From contig OY294046.1 in assembly GCA_958510825.1 (NCBI GenBank), positions 930,001 through 994,000 of the forward strand: 64,000 nucleotides of DNA, written 5' to 3'. This DNA is from Brachypterus glaber (Eukaryota; Arthropoda; Insecta; Coleoptera; Kateretidae). Each line of letters starts with the position of its first letter. Position 1 is the first letter of the stretch. Of this stretch, positions 9,961 to 21,099 are shown in pieces. Position numbers and translations under genes: made by a program. The notes below the pieces were generated by a model. It was not told the DNA's origin, made no database searches, and worked only from the letters and a program-made list of their open reading frames with translations.

Positions 9961-10208
9961 GGGAGGGAGAATTGGTGAAGTGGACTACCGAGTCGTACTT
10001 GACGAGTTTACTACCCAAATAGCGTGAGTTCGATTCTCACCGGCGCCGATTTGCCTTTTTCAGTTAATTAATAATTGAAATTTGGCGAAGGCGTAAGTGA
10101 AGCGGACACTCCCTATAAATTGGTTCGAAAGTCAATTAAAGCCGGTGGTTCCCTCTACTACTAGCCCACACAAGTCCTGGACTTAGGGGATGCTTAATTA
10201 AGTTAAAC
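9961..10208 (+). mobile_element. tRNA-derived SINE S, full-length copy 1
   Basis: The head contains an A-box-like TTGGTGAAGTGGACTACC and, about 45 bases later, a B-box-like GTGAGTTCGATTCTCACC, the internal pol III promoter of a tRNA gene. The body continues CGGCGCCGATTTGCC, a second tRNA-like pair (GCGTAAGTGAAGCGGACACT then ATTGGTTCGAAAGTCAA), and the conserved GGTGGTTCCCTCTACTACTA GCCCAC. It ends near CTTAATTAAGTTAAAC. Other copies: 27.86, 39.62 (different head), 22.2 and 49.95 kb (minus, truncated). Confidence 0.85.
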
Positions 10209-10812
10209 AACACAGTGCTGATAAATTCTAAAAAGGATAAAATATTTTATAGTATTATATTACTATATATGTACTAGTATAGTACTCTTATGTGCATTTG
10301 ATTTTAACTTCGATTTAAAAGTTAGATAAAGTTGTGTGGATAACTTTTTAATATAAACAATGTCTTAAAATTCTTTTAAAAAATAAATAATATTTTTTAT
10401 AGCTATGTTCAAAAGTAATTAATTTCGAACAAGGTTCCAGTCGAGTGCGAAAATTAAACGAGTGCGACAAAGGCACTTTCTGTCGAGTATTTTACAATAT
10501 TTTTCCTACGTTCTAAAATCAAATACGGATGTTTCACTTATCACGGCACAATAGAACTGTGGTGCAATAATTTCACGAGTCAGCTTTCAAGTGTCTCTCT
10601 GAAAACGCCTGAAAGTTCCTGAAATCGAGGGGTAGGTTAGCGAACCATTAGCATAACGGAAACGAGGAGATTGACACACGGGGTCACCGGGTCAGATCGA
10701 GTTAAATTTAGACACTATGCTCTGGCAGGAAATGTGTCACTTTTCGGTAACTACTAGTATATTGAAATCTCGCACAATGCGAATACATTTCGTGACTTTA
10801 TTTACACTCGTA
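10209..10812. other. Unassigned spacer
   Basis: No supported gene. A run of slightly higher G+C around 10560-10720 has no splice sites or frame that I can defend. Confidence 0.4.
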
Positions 10813-11078
10813 CATAGAAAAAACGGATTCCTTGAACCAAGAAAGCGTGTCTTTGTATATGTTCAAAGCCATATTCTCATGTTTCAAGGCTGGCATTTTG
10901 TTAAACCAAAGTCAATGTCCTTGAATGAAGAGCACGGGTTTTGGAGTAAAAATCCGCGCTCTTTATTCAAGGACATTGACTTTGGTTCAAGAAAATGCCA
11001 GCCTTGAAACAAGAGAATATGGCTTTGAACATATCCAAAGACACGTGTCCTTGGTTCAAGGAATCCGTTTTTTCTATG
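10813..11078. mobile_element. Palindrome-E foldback MITE, full copy
   Basis: 266 bases beginning CATAGAAAAAACGGATTCC and ending with its inverse, flanked by TA (10811-10812, 11079-11080). The arms are almost the whole element, with only scattered mismatches and a short unpaired centre near GGTTTTGGAGTAAAAATCC. Frames read through both arms give similar 75-96 residue translations on the two strands, an artefact of the palindrome. Confidence 0.9.
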
Positions 11079-11299
11079 TAATTCATACCCATAACTTACC
11101 ATAAAATAATGGTAAAAATAATTTCCCAAGTGTAAATTTTGCACTCTGAATGGTAAATTTTTCACTAAAACTTGTGTAAAAGACTTGGATGTATGGTAAG
11201 TTTACCACTTTTTGTAACCACCTGCTGCGAAAAAGATATCTACACTTTTGTGAGTTTGATAAATACGTACCAGTTTGAGTGTGAAGCGAGTGTAAAATT

Positions 11300-12135
11300 T
11301 TACACTTCATTTTTTAGTGTGTGTAATCCAATACAGATAAATGTAAAATTTACTAGATTTTACGTGTAATTTTACAATTTTATATAAAGTCTTTATTGAA
11401 AACTGTAAAATTAGATGTATAATTGTAAAATTACATATAACATTGTAAAATTACATGTAAAATCCAGTAAATTTTACATTTATCTGCAATGAATCAGATT
11501 TACATCAAAATCATACGTACATATTTATTTTTTACTTTAAAAAATAAATATGTAATTACACATGATTCTGCACGTAAAAGTGATTCAATACAAATACGTG
11601 TAAAATTTACTAGATTTTACATGTAATTTAACAATTTTACATGTAATTTAACAATTTTACATGTAATTTAACAATTTTACATGTAATTTAACAATTTTAC
11701 ATGTAATTTAACAATTTTACATGTAATTTAACAATTTTACATGTAATTTAACAATTTTACATGTAATTTAACAATTTTACATGTAATTTAACAATTTTAC
11801 TTGTAATTTTTCAATTTTACTTGTAATTTTAAAATTTTATATGCACTACGTGTAAAATTACATGTAAAATCTAGTAAATTTTACATTCACTGCAAAAAAT
11901 AAATATGTAAATTTACTTGCAGAATCATAGGTAAAGTTTTTACATGTAATTTTACGATTTTATATGAATATTACATGTAATACTTGTATAAAATTGCAAA
12001 ATTACGATTTTAGATGAATATTACATCTAAATTACATGTAATATTCATCTAAAATTGTAAAATTACAGGTAAAATCTCGTAAATTTTACTTGTACCTGCA
12101 TGCAACACATTACCTATGATTCTATTTATTTTTTT
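11300..12135. repeat. AT-rich repeat block F with internal palindromes
   Basis: Dense GTAAAATTTAC / GTAAATTTTAC words in both orientations, including ACTAGATTTTACATGTAATT and its inverse AAATCTAGTAAATTTTACAT. TAGATGAATATTACATCT and its mirror make a palindrome near 12013-12060. CTGCAATGAATCA is shared with the window start. It surrounds a 20-bp minisatellite. No coding. Confidence 0.7.
11621..11840. repeat. 20-bp minisatellite, 11 units
   Basis: Nine identical units ATGTAATTTAACAATTTTAC (11621-11800), then two diverged units with TTGTAATTTT starts. The exact identity of the nine suggests recent expansion by slippage or unequal exchange. Confidence 0.95.
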
Positions 12136-13855
12136 TATAGTGTATCAGTTTTCTCTTTCGCTCTATGCCCAACAAATAAATTAGAGCCACACGCCCGTAA
12201 ATAATGTCGTAAAATTACCCAGATAAAGCAATTCTATTACCGGGCAATAATGCCAATATGTCCGATTGACGGCTAATTCGATAATAGAGGGTAAACCCTC
12301 CATAGAGTCGGTCGCATTGTTTGTCGGTCATCCCCCGGTCACTGCATTGTCCTATATCACCTGTGTGTTGGACATTAGTGTGGTCCCTTTGGGGATACAG
12401 TTTTAGCCACAACAAAAATCTTTTATTTTTCATAATTTTTCATTAAAAATATTACGAAAAAAGTTTTTCCAAACAAATTATAATCCTTTTTTTTTCTGTG
12501 TATTTATAGGTAAGGGGGTGATAGTAATTATATACTAAGGTAGAGAAGACATTTTTTGTGAACTTTAGGAGTTGCCTAATACTTTGTAAAAAGTTTTGTA
12601 CATATAATAATACAGGTTTCCTGAAAAGTTTTTAAAAAATCTTCAATTATGCCTCAAAAATTGGAAGAACCCCCTAATCATATTAAGTGACCCTGTTTAA
12701 CGGTTTTATTTTCTTACAGAATTACTAAATTGTATATATGTATTTTTATTAAAAAATATTTTCAATAGAGTAGTTACAGAGTTGCATATATTTCTAAATA
12801 TTTAAGAGTGCGAGGCTATAATAGTCTTCTCTACCGTGGTATAAGTAGCCTCGATCAATGACATTTGCTCAAAAAAATACTTTGAACTGACGTTTAATTA
12901 GTAAAAATTGCAGCAAGAACTGAAACATCTAAAGTCAGTCAATTGTTTATAAAATTTACTCCTAATAGGAGAGAAAAAATTATTATTGCTATAGGTGAAG
13001 AAAATTGATTTTACAGTCTGAAAACATGATAAATAATGGTATGTTCTAAAGCTAGTAGTGAAAAAAAAATATTATTTCGTTGTTAAAATCCAAAATCTGT
13101 TAAGGATTTTTTTCGATAAAATTTAAGGACCACTCCAATCAAACATACTGCAAAGCTAAGGGACAGTTTAGAGACCTAAACTATCACCACGCCCGGTGGT
13201 CAACCTGACTAGCCGTCAAGAGACATGAACGATTTGACGTTGTTGATTCCAAACAACTCAATTTTGACGTCCCAGTTAAGATCCCATGTCCTTGTTTGTT
13301 TGTTTGTTTTTCGTAGTAAATAAAAGGTAAATGAAATTCATTTGATACACTGTTACTGAAAATATGAAGATAAACAGCGTTTAAGTAAAAACGCATTTTT
13401 CAGTTCCCTAGGAGTTCTGGAAAAATTGATGAAACTGTAACCCCAAACTGCAGTCTAGCAATACCACTCTGTACGAAGAATTGGAAAATAGATTGAGCAG
13501 CGAACGTGTTAAGGAAAAGAACTTTTCAGTACATCGTTTTAAAGCTTAAACATTCCTCTACAAAATAAAATTCATTTCAATTTTCTATCTCTACTAATAA
13601 GGCGGGAAATTAATTACCCAATATTTTTAAAGGGATTAAATAAAGATTACATATTTTGTACATGTTCTGATACATGAACAAGTAAAACAAATGCTTAATT
13701 TTAAGTGTTTTAGTCAAAAACGTTTAAAAGTTATCAGGGAAAAAGTTCAACAATTTACTGTAATTTCACAATGTGGGTTGGACGGTTTTTGTATAGCACC
13801 GTTCAATTGTTGGTAGCATCTAAACCTTGACAGAGAATATATACTTGCAAGCCAA
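12136..13855. other. Unassigned region
   Basis: No supported gene. The minus frame 12215-12433 is somewhat richer in G+C than its surroundings but shows no domain. A TTTG microsatellite lies near 13299-13312. The stretch GGTAGAGAAGAC (12540) has an inverse GTCTTCTCTACCG near 12826, hinting at a roughly 290-base foldback. Confidence 0.4.
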
Positions 13856-14534
13856 CCTACTAAGACTGCCGATGTATTGAAATCTTCGCCGAAAAGTCAA
13901 AATCTTACACCACGTCTTTTTCACATTTCTCGACGTTTTAGACCATTCTGAGTCGAAATCAGAAAAAAAAGTTTGCGTCCGTCTGTCTGTCTGTCTGTCT
14001 GGGTGTAAACTCTCTAACTCCATTTCTACATGAGATATCGACTTGCGGTTTTTTGCATATTTTTTCTTATCGTATTCCGAAGAGCTGATTAGATATTGGG
14101 GGTAAACGATTGGGGGTAAGGGGGTAAAAATAGGGTAAAACTCCTATTTTTAGCGTTTTTTTGTTTATAATTAAGGCAATTATTATTGTATTTGGTTAAT
14201 TTAGAACTTATATAAAAGATAGTTTTAAATTGGTCAAAAAATGTTATAAACAACGTTTTCCTAAAACGCATTGTTTTCGAGATATTGGCGTTAAAGCAGT
14301 AAAAGGTTTTTTTAGCATATCTCACATATTTATAACCCGATTTCAAAAAATTATATTTTAAATAAAAGCTCTTTTTAAGCCCTATAAAAAATGTTATATA
14401 CAGTTTTTTGCTAGAATATAATGTTTTAAAGATACAGAATTTAAAAACAAACAAAACACCCAGTTTGAAATTTGCAAACTAGATGGCTCTAGTGTACAAT
14501 AGTGCCGATGTTTTGACAGGGTGCTTGCAACGTT
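13856..14534 (-). mobile_element. Repeat I, copy 1
   Basis: Reverse complement of 58.69-59.33 kb over its length: the shared end GCACCCTGTCAAAACATCGG, AGATGGCTCTAG, the run AAACCTTTTACTGC and the CAGACAGACGGACG / AGAAATGTGAAAAA segments all occur in the same order. A GTCT microsatellite at 13979-14000 lies inside it. The two copies have open frames of 67-70 residues with similar sequence (ending near RRRFQYIG), which may be a relic of coding but has no recognised domain. Confidence 0.8.
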
Positions 14535-15483
14535 GTATCGTCGGTGCAACCTATACATACCTACTTTGTTTTTTTCGAAGGTTTTCTTAAATTTTTGAGG
14601 ATCCAATGAAAGGAATGTCTAGTCTCTTCCGAGAAAAAAATGTGTAGTTAGACCACCTTCCCGCACACTGTCAAAAAAAAGGACAAAAACGTGGTTTTGG
14701 TGTGTGAATATAATATTTTCTCTCGCTGATCAATTTCCGATCGGCGACAATGAGAATTAGAAATGTGTCGGATTATTATTGAATAAAAACTAACAATAAC
14801 AAATTTGCCATTGTCCTTTTCACAGAATCCCCAAACACCGTCCGTCGGGTAATTCGATACAAATTCGCATATTGCTTTTCATCACTCCATACAAAGTGTC
14901 GCAGAATACTTTTTTTACGGCAAAAAAAAGTACAAACAACTCCTGCAACTGTGCTTTTTACGTACAAAAATAGTACTTTATATTACTTGGGAGAAAACTG
15001 TTTTTAACACTCGGTTAATTGATAATATAGCATAGGCAACTTCATGTACAATACACATTTATTTTAATGTCAAAAACTAACAATATATTAACCTAACCTA
15101 ACAATTAGAAATAATCATTATTAACGATTTTAGCGCGTTATTTTTGTCGCAAATATCTAAAAATTGTACACATTGTACACAGATAAAAATCACACAATTC
15201 CCATTTGAATTTATGTAAAATTTCATGTAAGTTATTGTTGTATTTTTAAGATTTTCACTGTATATTATGTATCTTTACCTAACTTTTTACTGCATTTTTA
15301 ATTTTACATAATATATTATGTAATTTTACATGATAAACTATGTTATTTTTGGAACGCTTTATTCACAAAACATTTGCAGAAAATCATATGTTGAAAAAAT
15401 TAAGGTACAGTCGAGTACAGTGTGTTACAATTTAAAACTTTTGTCGGGGGGTAGTGAGGGCCTAATAAATTAAGAGAACTCAC
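14535..15483. other. Unassigned region with AT-rich TTTTACAT words
   Basis: No supported gene. At 15190-15355 sequence such as TATTATGTAATTTTACATGA TAAACTATG resembles the 43.5-43.7 kb block, so a related AT-rich repeat is probable there. A TTAACCTAACCTAAC run at about 15088 is too short to call telomeric. Confidence 0.4.
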
Positions 15484-15595
15484 CGGTGTTGATATTTTGG
15501 ACTGTAATTGATCTCCTGCCGTACTCAGGAGTCCATAGGATTTATTTTCGCTGGTTTGCCTCGAGACTGCTTCTTGGACTTGTGGTATTGGAGAT
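15484..15595 (-). CDS. Candidate internal exon (weak)
   Basis: On the minus strand a 112-base open segment ends exactly at a consensus donor, ACACCG|GTGAGT (donor at 15483-15478). It begins after TGTAAAG, a poor acceptor without a polypyrimidine tract. The readable frame begins SPIPQVQEAVSRQTSENK and is polar. It has a stop just upstream and continues open past the donor. No domain recognised and no partner exon found, so this may be chance. Confidence 0.2.
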
Positions 15596-17082
15596 CTTTA
15601 CACTAACCTTTATAAAGCCGGCCGGCTAACGTTGAATAGTTTTATACGTTGGCACATATCACGGCACATTTTATTATACGAAATGTACAAATATAAGTTC
15701 ATGTATACTATTTAAAACTAAAAGAATTCATATTAGCGCGAAATAACGTTCATTCGCGTGCCATCTTGATTCGTCTCTTTTTTCTATGACTCTCTCACGA
15801 CAGGTGTCGCTCTCAGTCTTAACGGCCGCGAAATACGCGGCACATTTAAACCAAAAAGTTTGATTTTAGCGTGCGAAACGCGACAACTTTTAAAGTGTAT
15901 GTCTTATGGCAAAAAGACTTTCTCAGTGTTGCAGCAACAGTTACACTTTTATAACATCACCGATTTTGAAATTATAAAAAAATGTGTTTTCGAACACACT
16001 GTACAATATATATTCAATAATGTATCAGCTAATTTAGATCAGATAGAACGGTATCGTTTATTATCTCGATCCCGAATCTTTGGGACACCTGCCTCGTGCC
16101 ATATGGGGTTCGGGCTTTATTACGACCCGAAAAATGGACATTAACCATTACTGAACATCTCAAAATGGGATTATTTAATAGATAAACACACAAAGAAAAA
16201 TATTCTTGGTTAAAAAATACAATAAAATAATGGGTGCGTTTTTGTGATACATTCAAAGCGCCACCGGTTGTGTTTTATCGTTTTTGAAGAGAGAAGTTCT
16301 AAGGTAAAAATAACATTTTAAATTATATTTTATACCAAAGTTTATTTTTTTAAGGTATAGTTATTTTAAACCTTCCCGCTTGTAAACAATCTATCTCGAA
16401 ATTAACATTGCAACGTAAGATACGCATGCGTCGTAAGCGAAATGATTAGGCCCAATTTACACAACCGTAAAACGTTGCCGTGCCATTAACGAGAACAAAA
16501 CAATGGTTTATTCCTCTAAATTATTGGAATAAAAGCGATTTTATAAGCAAATTTTGTTTCTACAGGAATACAAAAGTGTTTTTAGCAACAGCTTTATCAA
16601 TTCTCTTTTTTTACATCAAAACCTTATAAAAACGAAGTCAGGAAGCAAAAATTATAAGTTTTGGTTATGTTGACATTCAAAACAAGCCGCATGCTTCAGT
16701 GTAAATCGGACTTTGTGGAGTATTTAGCAGCAAATTTAAAATAACTATACCTTAAAAAAATACATGAAGGTAAGATATTTGTCTTTTTTAAGTAAAAAAG
16801 TTTTTTTAATCCTAATAACACATAGCTATGTATACAGTAGGTCACAGGTTTCCCAGGGAACTTACAGGGGTGCTCAGAAGCGATTTTATTGGAGGGGGGA
16901 GGGGGTGCAGCAAATATTTTCCAACTTATAATTAAGAAATTAGCCAACTCCAAAAATCAAACAAAAATTATCCCCCCAAAAATTTTGGTTACTAAAAAAA
17001 ATGTCCTCTCCTCTCTCAATTCCCAACTATGTCCCAAAGAAAAAACCTCACCTCTCACTCTCAAAATTCCTTTCAAACTATA
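15596..17082. other. Unassigned region
   Basis: The 94-codon plus frame at 15860-16144 has no domain. An inverted pair, TTTTTTTAAGGTATAGTTAT (about 16347) and ATAACTATACCTTAAAAAAA (about 16740), brackets about 430 bases and may be a decayed foldback. A poly-G run GGAGGGGGGAGGGGG lies near 16891. No gene supported. Confidence 0.4.
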
Positions 17083-17506
17083 CAGGGTTATTCTTTTAAA
17101 TGGAACACCCTCCGTAACCTTTAAACGAAATGTGATATAAACTTTAAATTTGGAATTTGTGAATTACGCAATAAAAATTATCATTTGTCATATATGTTAA
17201 TATTTTATTCGGTAATGTGGCGCCAGGGGGGCAATGGGGAACAATATTTCAAATGACACTGAAAATTTCATCTATTTTGAAGAAAAAAAAATCTCGAAAA
17301 AAAAATATTAAAAAATAAATAGTTATATGGTTAAATAGAGAATTTTAAGCTCTTTAAAATGACGTATCACAACAACTAAGGTGCCATTTAAAATATTGTC
17401 CACCACATGCCAAATGAAAGTTTTTGTTTTGTGATATGCATACTAAGTTTATATCTCATCCCGTTCAAAAGTTACGGTGGCTGTACGATTTAAAAGAATA
17501 ACCCTG
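17083..17506. mobile_element. TIR element K (TA-flanked MITE)
   Basis: 424 bases bounded by CAGGGTTATTCTTTTAAA and its inverse TTTAAAAGAATAACCCTG, with TA at 17081-17082 and 17507-17508. The interior (TAGAGAATTTTAAGCTCTTT AAAATGACGTATCAC; CGTTCAAAAGTTACGG) resembles that of element J, so K and J look like related non-autonomous TA-target elements. No coding capacity; the frame at 17477-17659 overlaps its end by chance. Confidence 0.85.
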
Positions 17507-19322
17507 TATAGAAAAAGTTTCCAATTTTTGTCCAGTCTGATAAAAGTATTACCGCTCATTTCACCAAATGAACAGTGGATTTTAAAATATTCTTTTTCTG
17601 TGTGTAATAATCCATTTAATAGTTGTAGATTCTGTACTGTCGAATTCGATTTTTCCTGACAAATAAATAACGAAATAATTATCGAACGAGACTAGATAAC
17701 GACGTTATTTATTAACGCAGAGCTTTTTGGCCAAACTATCAAAAGCCGCAGGGGCTTTTTGTTAACTTGTTACTGTGTAATATATTAGCCAGATTAAACT
17801 GTACGTGTTCATGTAGTTTTCGCTTGGGGGAACCATAAATATGAACTATTTAGTTTAATTTTACAAATGGTGAATAAATATCTGTCCCCAACAATGAACT
17901 AATAACTCTTCTCTCTAGAATAGGCATTTCATTTGTAAAAACTGACAAAAACGTAGGCAACATATACATTTGTCTGTCTTACTCGCACAGCTTTGTTCTA
18001 ACAGAGACAACAATAACAGTTACTGGTAATTGTTATTACTATTTGTTTACAAACAAACCGAGATGTTGGCGATACTTTATATTAACGGTATGCGTATTCT
18101 AGAGGGAAGAGTTGTTAGTTCGTTGGTCCCCAACCAGCGCGATTTTCTCCTAAAGAAAAAAAAATAAAATTATGAATCTTTATTTTATCCAAAAATAGGT
18201 ATTAATTTAACCTCCCCCCCTTCAAGCCTCCCTATATTATCCAAATAGAAGTCCCTTTGAGTTTTTTATGTAAAAAAGCACTGGTAAAAGTTAGGTTTAT
18301 ATCTTCTTAAGTTAGGTTTATGTCTTTTTAAGACGCCAAACATCAAACCAAAATTCAGGTACCCTAGTCGTTAATAATACCTATTCTGTCGTTATTTAAT
18401 TAAGTTTTTCTGCCGGAGTTCGCCGTCTTCATCCAATGAAGGCGGCAGATTAATGTTTAACTTAAGTAATTTAGTTTTTAAGTGAGTGTTTGTGGCGACA
18501 CATTACTGTCACAGTGCTTTCACATTTTTATCACAGACTATTGCGTAAATTAGTACATAATGCTAATAAAATTTAATTTAAAGAAATAAACATAGTATAA
18601 TATGAGCATAGAGTAAAAAAAACTTAAATTAATAACATAAACACTGAATAATATCGCAAAAAATGTTGATGAATTTAATTTGAAACGTACAGCGTGGAAG
18701 ATAAGTTTTTATTAAGTTTAAAGATAAGAAATTAGCGTTTGCGCAAAGATCATTACACAGTGAGAAGTTTTTTGCGAGTCAAGATAGAAAAACAAACAAT
18801 ATAACCCAGAAATTTGGACTTGGGGGATGGGAATTCCCAGACCACTTCGGAAAAGTATGGAAAAGTATAATACAATTACAATATTTTGCTAAATATTTGG
18901 AATAAAATATTGTCCCTTAATGGCAGTTTTATATCATCGAAACTGATTAAAATCTGACCTGAAAAATAAACGTTGCTTCCGTAAAAAACGTAAATCAAAT
19001 GAAAGATTGGTTCGATAAAAAATCTAGGTGGAATGTTAAATATTTTACAAGTGCCACACAGTAGCTTTGATCAAATTAGAGCTACCGCAGCAAAAATAAG
19101 CTATATCCAGTCCTATTTATTAGTTTGTTAATTTAGCTACCTAGAAAGGTTGTTGAATTATTTTTTCTTGTATTTTAAAAATCATTTTCTATTTTTTCGG
19201 TTAACCCCCACCCATATTTCGCTTAAGTATATCCGTGCCGGGGGCCAAAGATTACAAAATAATCTGGATAAAAAAATACAAAGCACTTTTTTCGTCACCA
19301 CAGATCTCACCAGGTGAGTTAG
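17507..19322. other. Unassigned region up to the assembly gap
   Basis: No supported gene. Around 18.73 kb GCGTTTGCGCAAAGATCATTA CACAGTGAGA resembles words at 29.65 and 54.8 kb. The final bases before the gap read CACCAGGTGAGTTAG. Confidence 0.4.
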
Positions 19323-19522
19323 NNNNNNNNNNNNNNNNNNNNNNNNNNNNNNNNNNNNNNNNNNNNNNNNNNNNNNNNNNNNNNNNNNNNNNNNNNNNNN
19401 NNNNNNNNNNNNNNNNNNNNNNNNNNNNNNNNNNNNNNNNNNNNNNNNNNNNNNNNNNNNNNNNNNNNNNNNNNNNNNNNNNNNNNNNNNNNNNNNNNNN
19501 NNNNNNNNNNNNNNNNNNNNNN
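19323..19522. other. Assembly gap, 200 N
   Basis: Exactly 200 unknown bases, a round number typical of a scaffolding placeholder, so true length is unknown. Sequence resumes GAACGTTCAAGTATTACGTA, the G-family terminus lacking its first two G, so the gap ends inside a G-type repeat. All frames drawn through it are artefacts. Confidence 0.97.
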
Positions 19523-19596
19523 GAACGTTCAAGTATTACGTAACGCAAATTTTGATCATTTTGGACCCGCACCATTTCTTTGAAAGTGTGCGTATA
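19523..19596 (+). mobile_element. G-family terminus, truncated by the gap
   Basis: GAACGTTCAAGTATTACGTA ACGCAAATTTTGATCATTTT matches the left end of the 46-kb element. The rest of the copy is in the gap or lost; TA-flanked J begins right after. Confidence 0.6.
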
Positions 19597-20315
19597 CAGT
19601 GCGGTCCAAAAGCCACCCCCCCCTCTTAACTTTTGAACGAGTTGAGATATCGATTTCAAACTTAGAACTCTTAAATAAGACAACTTAAACTATCTTTAAG
19701 CATATATTTGATACTTGTATCTCTTAAAATGTGAGCAGGGGGGCATGGGGGGAAATTTTTTTAACTGGAAAGGGGGGTCGTGTGATACATCATTTTAAAG
19801 CCTTTAAAATTCTCTATATAACCATACATTTTTAAAATTTTTAAACATGTTTTTTAAGGTTTTGATTTTTCAGTTTTTTGTGCTAGAACAATAAATTTTT
19901 AAGTTTTTTTTTTGTTAATTTTTATTTGTGTCAACTAAAATTAGTTTAAAAGTATAATTTACTTTTTTTCATTATGAAATTAGGCATTTTTAAACAATTT
20001 TTTGAATTTTTTAGAGAAATTTTGACAAAAATACCCATTTTCAACCCTATTTTAACCCAAAAAAAATGTTTAAAAAAAATAAAAATATACTGTTAAATGG
20101 AGAATTTTATAAGCTTTAAAATGATGTAACACACGACCCACCTTTCTATTTAAAAAAATGTCGCCCCATGCCCCCTGCCCACATTAAGAAGAGCTAAAAG
20201 TATCAAATATATGCTTAAAGATGGTTTGTCTTATTTAAGAATTCTAAATTTGAAGTCGATATCTAAACTCGTTCAAAAGTTAAGAGGGGGGGGGGGTGAC
20301 TTTTGGACCGCTCTG
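19597..20315. mobile_element. TIR element J, copy 1
   Basis: 719 bases with long inverted ends: CAGTGCGGTCCAAAAGCCAC left and GTGACTTTTGGACCGCTCTG right, TA on each side. Pairing continues inward (CTTAACTTTTGAACGAGTTG AGATATCGAT against AACTCGTTCAAAAGTTAAGA), so most of the element is a foldback around an AT-rich centre. A CAGT-starting end with TA duplication is typical of mariner-like termini. No transposase frame. Confidence 0.9.
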
Positions 20316-20744
20316 TATGTATTTTATGACATCTAATGCCAAAACATAGTTACCAACTAACAAATAACAATTTCTACTAGATTTTATTGTCTCCCCTCTT
20401 TTCCTTGACAGGAAACCTTACATTTAGGCTCTCTATCCAATATTAATACGATTATATTTGAAAATGATCAATCATATTTTACTAAATGACACATTTCTTT
20501 CACATTATACTACCTAAATACCTTAAATAGGGCAAAATTAACCAATTTACCCATTACATATTTACAGTAACAATAAATACTAACAATAAACGGTAATTAT
20601 AGGTAAAATTTATGGCGATATGTGAATACATAATACTGCAGTTGTATTATATTGCAAATTTTAAAGCTATTGTGTCGCTTTTCCAGTATTATTGAAAACA
20701 GTTTATTTTTATATATGAATGGAATGCTTTATGACAAATAACTG
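20316..20744. other. Unassigned spacer
   Basis: No gene or family repeat seen. Confidence 0.45.
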
Positions 20745-20945
20745 GTATTATTATAAGCATTATTATCATACTAATTATTAGTATTATCATACTAATTATT
20801 AGTATTATCATACTAATTATTAGTATTATCATACTAATTATTAGTATCATTATACTAATTTTTAGCATTATCATACTAATTTTTAGCATTATCATACTAA
20901 TTATTAGTATTATCCTACTGATTATTAGTATTATCATACTAATTA
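20745..20945. repeat. 21-bp tandem array
   Basis: About nine to ten units of TATTATCATACTAATTATTAG with a few substitutions. Because 21 is a multiple of three, one minus frame stays open as a seven-residue hydrophobic repeat; that frame is not a gene. Confidence 0.9.
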
Positions 20946-21099
20946 CACTGTGCGACAAAATCAAGGTTGATCTTTTAGGCAAGAGATCTGCCAGCGAAAA
21001 TATATGTCTAATATAGTCGAGTCCCCAAGGGGTTTCGCTACTATCGGTCATTTAAGGGATTTTTTTTAATTTAAAGTTTTCGGCTCACGCTAATATACA
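20946..21099. other. Spacer between tandem array and repeat P
   Basis: Contains GTCGAGTCCCCAAGGGGTTT CGC, including a CCCCAAGGGG near-palindrome. Unassigned. Confidence 0.4.

Noticed and set aside
9961..10050. Functional tRNA gene
   Set aside because: A and B boxes are present, but the acceptor and anticodon stems do not close properly, and the sequence is part of a multi-copy SINE.
10717..11165. Open frames of 93-96 codons on both strands
   Set aside because: They are translations of the palindromic E element. The same peptide appears on both strands and at 56.6-57.0 kb, as expected from an inverted repeat.
15080..15105. Telomere-like CCTAACCTAAC run
   Set aside because: Only two to three imperfect units; not an array of the insect TTAGG repeat.
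19182..19683. Three frames of 102-143 codons
   Set aside because: They run through the 200-N gap.
20689..21051. 120-codon minus-strand frame with repeated hydrophobic heptads
   Set aside because: Produced by the 21-bp tandem array, whose period is divisible by three.
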